This document shows, piece after piece, positions 58,847 through 64,000 of a DNA stretch of 64,000 nucleotides. The position numbers and the translations under genes are program-made. Position 1 is the stretch's first letter, and every line of letters begins with the position of its first letter. A model generated the notes under the pieces. That model searched no databases. It saw only the letters and a list, made by a program, of their open reading frames with translations, and was not told where the DNA came from. The DNA is from JBDTVS01 sp040007095 (GTDB lineage: Bacteria; Acidobacteriota; Vicinamibacteria; Vicinamibacterales; CAVVIG01). Location: NCBI GenBank assembly GCA_040007095.1, contig JBDTVS010000105.1:1-64000 (forward strand). Reading direction: 5' to 3'.

Positions 58847-59125
58847 GTGATCCGGTCTTTCAAGGACTCCGAGACCGAGGCGTTATTTGGCGGCCGATTC
58901 AGCCGACGCCTGCAGCGGGTGGCTCGCGTGGCCCAGAGGAAGCTGCAGCACCTGCACGCCGCTCGGGAACTCCGAGACTTGACGGCGTTTCCGGGCAATC
59001 GGCTGGAAGCCCTCGCAGGCGATCGGCGCGGACAGCACAGTATCCGGATCAACGATCAATATCGCATCTGCTTCGTCTGGAAGGATGGAGACGCGGAGGG
59101 CGTGGAGATCGTCGATTACCACTAG
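58847..59125 (+). CDS. HigB/RelE-family toxin, antitoxin missing
   Basis: A 92-aa protein of the HigB branch of RelE-like mRNA interferases. It has the start MIRSFKDSETEALFGGRFSRRL, LTAFPGNRLEALAGDRRGQHSIRINDQYRICFVWKDGDA and the typical end VEIVDYH. Basic and aromatic residues used for ribosome-bound mRNA cleavage (R, Q/H, Y in QHSIRINDQYRI) are present, and the length is complete. HigB genes are normally followed directly by higA; here the stop codon TAG is formed by the first bases of a repeat element and no antitoxin follows. The start is GTG at 58847, after GATGAGG. Confidence 0.85.
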   Translation: MIRSFKDSETEALFGGRFSRRLQRVARVAQRKLQHLHAARELRDLTAFPGNRLEALAGDRRGQHSIRINDQYRICFVWKDGDAEGVEIVDYH

Positions 59126-59326
59126 TGTCCTGCGTTCGATGATTTAGTACACGGCTTCCGGCGCGCGGCGCCCGCATGGCAAGGCGCGACGACCGAGGAT
59201 ACCGGGAGTATCTGAGGGAGGAGCAACGCCGCCAGCCCCGGGGTCCCCAACGCGGCACCCGCGTTGGGGTGGAGGAGGGATGCCCCGCCCGGAAGACGTC
59301 CTAAAGCGTCGAACGCAGGACACTAG
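59122..59326. repeat. Paired-end repeat element, 205 bp (type CTAGTGTCCTG)
   Basis: The ends 59122-59147 and 59301-59326 are inverted repeats matching at 24 of 26 positions (CTAGTGTCCTGCGTTCGA and so on). The core (about 59182-59235) holds GCAAGGCGCGACGACCGAGG, ATACCGGGAGTATCTGAG and GAGCAACGCCGCC, shared with the elements at 12425 and 32916. A CCCCAACGC/GCGTTGGGG hairpin (59247-59272) is shared with 12425. The insertion provides the stop codon of the HigB-like toxin. No protein is encoded. Its first 54 bases recur inverted at the window start. Confidence 0.88.
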
Positions 59327-59396
59327 ACAGCCCGTGAATTCCATTCACTTTTGATCCCTACGAACCGACCGGTAGAGTCGAGGCGCAGCGCGGTGA

Positions 59397-59498
59397 CGTG
59401 CAGGCCCGGGGCGCCTGAAACTGGCGACGTCCTTCGTTGCCGCCTCCTACCAACAGGTGCTGAACACGCTCGGGAAGACCGGCGACTTCAAAAAATGA
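59397..59498 (+). pseudogene. Possible gene remnant (C-terminal 33 codons)
   Basis: A short frame closed by a stop on both sides reads LKLATSFVAASYQQVLNTLG, then KTGDFKK. The composition looks like a real protein end and unlike the surrounding repeat DNA. There is no start codon. It may be the tail of a gene that the 59122 element or a deletion destroyed; it does not resemble HigA. I cannot name the family. Confidence 0.25.
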
Positions 59499-59535
59499 CA
59501 GCGATCGCGTGGCGGATTGCTGGGAGAATAGGCCG

Positions 59536-61182
59536 ATGAGACGTCGAACGGTGACGACCGCGGCGATTGCCGCGCTGATGCTGGCGGCGCTTTTTGCCCT
59601 CTTCATCAAGGCCAGGGGATTTCGCGCCTCTTCCACGCCGAGCGGGCTCGAGACGTCTGCGGCGCGGCTGGTGCGGGATTTTGCCATCCCGGGCGCAGAA
59701 AAGAGCCAGAAGAATCCGTTCGCGGGTGACGAACAGGCAGTCGGCCGGGGGCGGGACGAATTCCTCAGCCGCTGCGCGACCTGCCACGGCAGCGACGGCC
59801 GCGGCGCCACACCGATCGGCTCGAACCTGTATCCGCGCGTGCCCGACCTGCGCGGGCCGACGACGCAGGCACTGACCGACGGCGAAATCCGCTACATCAT
59901 CGCGAATGGAATTCAGCTCACCGGCATGCCCGCCATGCCGGCGCTGAACGGGCAGGAAGAACAAGTCAGCTGGGCGCTGGTGACCTACCTCCGCAGCCTG
60001 CGCTCGGCGACGCCCGCTGAGGCCGCACGCCGGCAATCGATCGCGAACACCGCGCAGTACGTGGGCTCACCCGCCTGCGAACGCTGCCATCGCTCGATTT
60101 ACGGGCGCTGGAAGAGCACGCCGATGGCCAACGTCGTGCGCGACCCGCGCGAGCATCCCGACGCCATCATTCCGGACTTGAAAACGAACCACGTCGCGCC
60201 GTTCACCCTCGACCAGGTCGCCTTCGTCTACGGCAGCAAATGGAAGCAGCGCTATTTCACGCGCATCGGCGACGACTACTATCCGCTTCCGGTTCAGTGG
60301 GACATCGGCAACAAGATGTGGCGACCCTACCACGTCGCAGACACCGGCGCCGATTGGTGGACCGGCTACTATCCCTCCAGCAATCTCGAGCGTCCCACCG
60401 GGCCAACGTGCGATGGCTGTCACTCCGTCAACTATGACATCCGGGCCAAAAAGCCGTCGGAGTGGAATGTCGGCTGCGAATCCTGTCACGGTCCAGGGAG
60501 CGCCCACGCCGCACAGCCCTCACGCGCGAACATTTTCAATGCGTCGCAGGCAGAGGCGATCGCCTCAACCGATACCTGCATCCAGTGCCATTCCCAAGGG
60601 CAGCCACGCGGCGGCCTCATCGACGGGAAAGCGTACGACTGGCCTGTCGGCTACCGCGGCGGATTGCGGCTTCAAGATTATTGGAAGCTCGAGCCGCACG
60701 CGCTCGGCGAAGCCAGCTTCACGCACTTTGCCGACGGCACAGCACACAAGAACCGGATGCAGGGCAACGATTTCGTCCAGAGCATCATGTATCGCCGGGG
60801 GGTCACGTGCGCGTCGTGTCATGACGCGCATGGCACCGAGAACTATGCCCAGCTCAGAAAGCCGACGGCCATGATCTGTCTCGACTGTCATGCGCCGGGC
60901 TCTCCCAATGGGCCCCATACCGCGACGCTGGAAGAACACACGCACCATGCGAAAGCAAGCGCGGGCAGTGAATGCGTCGCCTGCCACATGCCGAAGATCG
61001 AACAGACCATCGCCAATGTCAACGTGCGCAGCCATACCTTCAGGTTCATCACGCCGGCGATGAGCGACCAGCTCAAGATTCCCAATGCGTGCACCGGTTG
61101 TCACACGGATCGATCGAACGACTGGGCCACCGAGGCGTTACGGGGATGGACCGGGATATCGCCATGGCGAGCGGCACAATGA
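59536..61182 (+). CDS. Nine-heme c-type cytochrome (mono-heme domain fused to octaheme domain)
   Basis: A 549-aa exported multiheme cytochrome. An N-terminal membrane anchor/signal (TVTTAAIAALMLAALFALFI) is followed by a class I cytochrome domain (GRDEFLSRCATCHGSDGRG with axial Met in GMPAMPAL). Eight more CXXCH sites follow: CERCH, CDGCH, CESCH, CIQCH, CASCH, CLDCH, CVACH and CTGCH. The second part resembles octaheme nitrite/hydroxylamine-type and other periplasmic multiheme proteins found in acidobacteria. The end SPWRAAQ is family-like, so it is complete. It probably carries electrons in the periplasm. The start ATG at 59536 has GGGAGAATAGG upstream. Confidence 0.85.
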   Translation: MRRRTVTTAAIAALMLAALFALFIKARGFRASSTPSGLETSAARLVRDFAIPGAEKSQKNPFAGDEQAVGRGRDEFLSRCATCHGSDGRGATPIGSNLYPRVPDLRGPTTQALTDGEIRYIIANGIQLTGMPAMPALNGQEEQVSWALVTYLRSLRSATPAEAARRQSIANTAQYVGSPACERCHRSIYGRWKSTPMANVVRDPREHPDAIIPDLKTNHVAPFTLDQVAFVYGSKWKQRYFTRIGDDYYPLPVQWDIGNKMWRPYHVADTGADWWTGYYPSSNLERPTGPTCDGCHSVNYDIRAKKPSEWNVGCESCHGPGSAHAAQPSRANIFNASQAEAIASTDTCIQCHSQGQPRGGLIDGKAYDWPVGYRGGLRLQDYWKLEPHALGEASFTHFADGTAHKNRMQGNDFVQSIMYRRGVTCASCHDAHGTENYAQLRKPTAMICLDCHAPGSPNGPHTATLEEHTHHAKASAGSECVACHMPKIEQTIANVNVRSHTFRFITPAMSDQLKIPNACTGCHTDRSNDWATEALRGWTGISPWRAAQ

Positions 61183-61236
61183 CGTGGCGGCGTTCAAGCG
61201 CGTGTCCGAAGAGTGGCTCCGACGCTGACCGCGACG

Positions 61237-62268
61237 TCAGCGCACAGCCCGGGCGACGTCGCGCGCGAACCGGCGGACATCGTCCTGGGTGGTATCCCAA
61301 GAGCACATCCAACGCATCACCGATTCGCTCTCGTCCCACGTGTAGAAGAAATGCCGCTTCCGCAAGATCGTCGCAGCCGCGGGCGGAATCTTCGCGAACA
61401 CGGCGTTCGCGTCCACCTGGTGCACGACGCGTACACCCCCGATCCCTTTGAGCTCGGATTCGAGCCGCCTCGCCATCTGATTGGCGTGGAGCGCGTTCCT
61501 GCGCCAGAGGTCATTCGACAGGAGCGCCAGGAGCTGCGCCGAGAGAAATCGCATCTTCGAGGCCAGTTGCGTCCCCTGTTTGCGCAGGTACTTGAAGTCT
61601 GCCGCCCTGACCGCATCGAACAGCACGACAGCGTCCGCGACCATCAGGCCGTTCTTCGTCCCGCCGAATGACAGGATGTCCACTCCGAGATCGCGCGTCG
61701 CCTGCCGGAGCGTCAGCCCCTGGCTCACGGCGGCATTCGCGATGCGCGCGCCGTCCATGTGCAGGAGCATGCCACGGCGGTGGGCGAACCGCGCCAGCGC
61801 CTTGACCTCCGAGGCCCGGTAGACCGTTCCCACTTCCGTCGACTGCGAGATCGTGATCACGCGCGGCTGGACATGGTGCTGGTCGCCGACGCCGCGACAG
61901 GCCTCCTCCACCAGCGCCGGCGTGAGCTTGCCATCCCCGGTTGCGACAGGAATCAGCTTGCAGCCAGTCCACGCTTCGGGCGCGCCGCACTCGTCGGCGG
62001 CCACGTGCGCATCCTCGGCACACACCACGGCGTGATGCGAGCGGGCGAGCGCTTTCAGCGCGAGCACGTTGGCGCCCGTCCCGTTGAACACGGGGAAGAC
62101 TCGGGTGCCTGCGCCAAAGTGCTGTCGAAAAGCGCGGTCGACGGCGCGCGTCCAGTGGTCGTCGCCGTAACCCACGGCATGTCCGACGTTGGCGGACTGG
62201 ATCGCGGCAAGGACATCGGGGTGGATTCCGGCGTTGTTATCGCTGGCAAAACCGCGTGTCGGTCGCAT
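61237..62268 (-). CDS. ltaE: Low-specificity L-threonine aldolase
   Basis: A 343-aa fold-type I PLP enzyme that cleaves L-threonine/allo-threonine to glycine and acetaldehyde. Signatures are the N-terminal FASDNNAGIHPDVLAAI, VFNGTGANVLALKAL (phosphate site), EDAHVAADECGAPE, LLHMDGARIANAA (cofactor Asp) and the Schiff-base lysine in DILSFGGTKNGLM. The start at 62268 (MRPTRGF) is closer to the family than the ATG at 62292. It is convergent with the multiheme cytochrome gene; 54 bp separate the ends. Confidence 0.9.
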   Translation of the reverse strand: MRPTRGFASDNNAGIHPDVLAAIQSANVGHAVGYGDDHWTRAVDRAFRQHFGAGTRVFPVFNGTGANVLALKALARSHHAVVCAEDAHVAADECGAPEAWTGCKLIPVATGDGKLTPALVEEACRGVGDQHHVQPRVITISQSTEVGTVYRASEVKALARFAHRRGMLLHMDGARIANAAVSQGLTLRQATRDLGVDILSFGGTKNGLMVADAVVLFDAVRAADFKYLRKQGTQLASKMRFLSAQLLALLSNDLWRRNALHANQMARRLESELKGIGGVRVVHQVDANAVFAKIPPAAATILRKRHFFYTWDESESVMRWMCSWDTTQDDVRRFARDVARAVR

Positions 62269-62584
62269 GGCGGCACTGTACCAGACCCGCACCGGTTGAG
62301 CAGTTGTCTACCAGGTCGCAAGGAGATCCGCGGCATCCGCGAGTTTGCGTCCCACCGCCACCACGGCGTAAAACCGTGATGGGCGACAGAGCAGCAGATC
62401 TACGGCAGGTCCCGGTGGCGCCGAGGTCTGGTCGTCTGGGATTGGCCGCGGCGGGGTGCCGCATTCTTCCGGCTCACATCGTCAATCCCTTCCTCACCCG
62501 CAGTCGTCGGCCCGACATCACGAGGCAGAGTGCCCGTGAGCCGTTGCACGGCGCGTCTGTCGCCGCTACGCTAGTCGCAGCTTC
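62269..62584. other. Intergenic gap without a recognisable gene
   Basis: About 315 bp lie between divergent genes. Open frames here lack ribosome binding sites and family-like composition. A CGTGATGGGCGACAG stretch and several GC-rich palindromes are present but no clear promoter pair. I see nothing that I can support in it. Confidence 0.4.
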
Positions 62585-63763
62585 ATGCCACCCACCGCGA
62601 CGAGACCTGCCGTTAGGACCCATCTACGGGTCCTTAGGCCGAATCCGGCGATTCCCTGGTATCTCTGGTGCGCCGCGCTCGCCGTCACGTCCGCGTACAT
62701 CGGCGGCTACTGGGACATCTCCTGGCACCGCTCGATCGGCCGCGACTCGTTCTGGAGCCCGCCGCACATCGCGATCTACGGCTGCGGCGTGCTCGCGGGC
62801 CTGTCGTCCGCGTATCTCATTCTCACGACGACACTCGGCGCGCACGCACCGCTTCGGCCGGTGAGCGTCGGCATCTGGGGCCTCCGCGGTCCGCTGGGCG
62901 CCTTCATCTCGGCCTGGGGCGGCCTCGCCATGCTGGTGTCGGCGCCGTTCGACAACTGGTGGCACAACGCCTACGGGCTCGACGTGCGGATCGTCAGCCC
63001 GCCGCACATGGTCCTCGCGGCCGGATTCTTCGGCATCAACTTCGGCACGGTGCTACTGATGCAGGCGTTCGTGAACCGTGCAGAAATCGCGGCGCGGCGT
63101 TCACTGCGGCGTCTGCTGTTGTACGTCGGCGGCATGGCGGTCTGCGAATCGCTGCTCCTCAAGATCGAGTACATCAGCCGCTCCCAGATGCATAGTGCGG
63201 CTTTCTATGCCGTGACGGTTTCCGGCACGCTCGGGATCGTGACGGCCCTGGCGATCGCGTCCCGCCATCGATGGGGCGCCACGATCCTGACCAGCGTGTA
63301 CGCGCTCTTCAGTGTCGCGTTCCTGTGGATCCTGCCGCTCTTCCCAGCGGAGCCCAAGCTGGGCCCCGTCTACAGCCCGGTGACCCATTTCGTCCCCTGG
63401 GAATTTCCGCTGCTCATCATGATCCCGGCGCTCGTCACCGACCTGATCCTGCAGCGAACCGCCGCCTGGCGTCCTCTTGCCCGCGCGCCCGTCACAGGCC
63501 TTGCGTTTCTCGGTACCTTCATCGTGGTGCAGTGGCCGTTCGCGTATTTCCTGATGTCGCCGCTCGCCCGCAACTGGGTGTTTGGCGCCGGCTACTGGGA
63601 CTTCAACACGCTGCCTTCGTCGCCATACGCGCGCTTCGAGTTCCTTCCGCCTGACACGCCGCCCCAGTTTGCGCGCGGCATGCTGATCGCGGTCCTCATC
63701 GCGTGCGCGATGACCTATGTCGGGCTGCACCTCGGCCGCGTCCTGCAGCGAGTGAAGCGGTGA
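62585..63763 (+). CDS. Multi-pass membrane protein of unknown function
   Basis: A 392-aa integral membrane protein with roughly nine to ten hydrophobic helices, starting PAIPWYLWCAALAVTSAYIG. Conserved-looking polar residues sit within the membrane: GGYWDISWHRSIGRDSFWSPPHIAIYGCGV, FDNWWHNAYGLDVRIVSPPHMVLAAGFFGIN. These His/Asp/Trp clusters could bind a metal or cofactor (inference). I do not recognise the family with certainty. The last codon overlaps the next gene as GTGA, so the pair is coupled. No clear ribosome binding site before the ATG. Confidence 0.7.
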   Translation: MPPTATRPAVRTHLRVLRPNPAIPWYLWCAALAVTSAYIGGYWDISWHRSIGRDSFWSPPHIAIYGCGVLAGLSSAYLILTTTLGAHAPLRPVSVGIWGLRGPLGAFISAWGGLAMLVSAPFDNWWHNAYGLDVRIVSPPHMVLAAGFFGINFGTVLLMQAFVNRAEIAARRSLRRLLLYVGGMAVCESLLLKIEYISRSQMHSAAFYAVTVSGTLGIVTALAIASRHRWGATILTSVYALFSVAFLWILPLFPAEPKLGPVYSPVTHFVPWEFPLLIMIPALVTDLILQRTAAWRPLARAPVTGLAFLGTFIVVQWPFAYFLMSPLARNWVFGAGYWDFNTLPSSPYARFEFLPPDTPPQFARGMLIAVLIACAMTYVGLHLGRVLQRVKR

Positions 63764-64000
63764 CGATCCGGTGGCTCTGCGCCGCGCTCGCCGGGCTAGC
63801 GGTCGCCGCCGCCCTGCCCTCGCCGGTCGCCGCGCACATCGGCAGCCCTGACGTCTTCCTCGACGGTCAGGCGGGGGCGTATCGAGTCTTCGTGACGATC
63901 AGGCCGCCGTATGCGATTCCTGGCGTCGCCGACGTCGAAGTGCTCACCACGACTGACGATGTGCGTGAGGTTCGCATCGTGCCGCTGCCGCTCACAGGCC
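63760..64000 (+). CDS. Exported protein with predicted N-terminal His, truncated by window end
   Basis: The first 80 codons of a gene that runs off the window. The start GTG at 63760 overlaps the upstream stop (GTGA). The signal peptide VTIRWLCAALAGLAVAAALP leads to a cleavage site SPVAA before HIGSPDVFLDGQAG, so the mature protein would begin with His. The beginning YRVFVTIRPPYAIPGVADVEVLTT suggests an immunoglobulin-like beta domain. Translational coupling to the multi-pass membrane protein indicates a joint role at the membrane; the function is unknown. Confidence 0.7.
   Translation, partial: MTIRWLCAALAGLAVAAALPSPVAAHIGSPDVFLDGQAGAYRVFVTIRPPYAIPGVADVEVLTTTDDVREVRIVPLPLTG

Overview
The window is high-GC, densely coded bacterial DNA. 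Its protein families fit an acidobacterium of the Vicinamibacteria type (an inference from gene content; there is no rRNA or other marker here). The pointers are two Oar-like TonB-dependent receptors with N-terminal carboxypeptidase-regulatory-like domains, two diheme cytochromes of the reaction-centre-cytochrome-c-like family, four small exported 'AHHG' proteins (DUF6152-like), many secreted propeller proteins and several split or decayed genes. No tRNA, rRNA, CRISPR array, phage or transposase gene was seen.

Layout. 0-5 kb: class V aminotransferase, a DinB remnant, a YidB-like protein, a tandem 34-bp palindromic repeat, a SnoaL-like protein and an NHL propeller. 5.5-8.3 kb: PEP carboxylase. 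9-12.4 kb: a tight four-gene operon with two isochorismatase-fold hydrolases (biuret hydrolase-like and triuret hydrolase-like), an NCS2-type permease and a free-standing allophanate-hydrolase C-terminal domain, probably for scavenging nitrogen from biuret/triuret-type compounds. 12.7-18 kb: phosphofructokinase, TonB, a compact PEP-utilising phosphotransferase and an M24 enzyme with a changed metal ligand. 18-24 kb: diheme cytochrome, branched-chain-type ABC genes (ATPases and binding protein) and a two-gene secreted module. 24-30 kb: tandem TonB-dependent receptors. 30-40 kb: amidohydrolase, an esterase pseudogene, FG-GAP and NHL propellers, and a 1059-aa MFS/spermidine-synthase/TPR fusion. 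40-48 kb: an exact second copy of the secreted module, an ankyrin-heme-cyclase-like fusion with a translationally coupled 64-aa membrane protein, a second diheme cytochrome, a DoxX fusion and a further module. 48-58 kb: the missing ABC permeases (LivH/LivM), a GlcG-like protein, two dehydrogenases, a fused Fe-S/Mo hydroxylase, an HMGL-family enzyme and another secreted-module protein. 58-64 kb: an orphan HigB-like toxin, a nine-heme cytochrome, threonine aldolase, a membrane protein and a truncated exported protein.

Three non-coding themes stand out. (1) A family of about 160-205 bp elements with paired ends (12425, 32916, 59122, and one cut by the window start) shares a conserved core but has two unrelated kinds of terminal inverted repeat. 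(2) Intergenic low-complexity hairpins with about 9-12 nt internal periodicity occur at eight places. (3) An 18-bp palindrome encoding VRLKPD is inserted in frame in two unrelated genes. In addition, 1336 bp (22450-23785) recur at 40289-41624 with no difference detected, and the join falls at a signal-peptide cleavage site, so the same mature protein is made with two different leaders.
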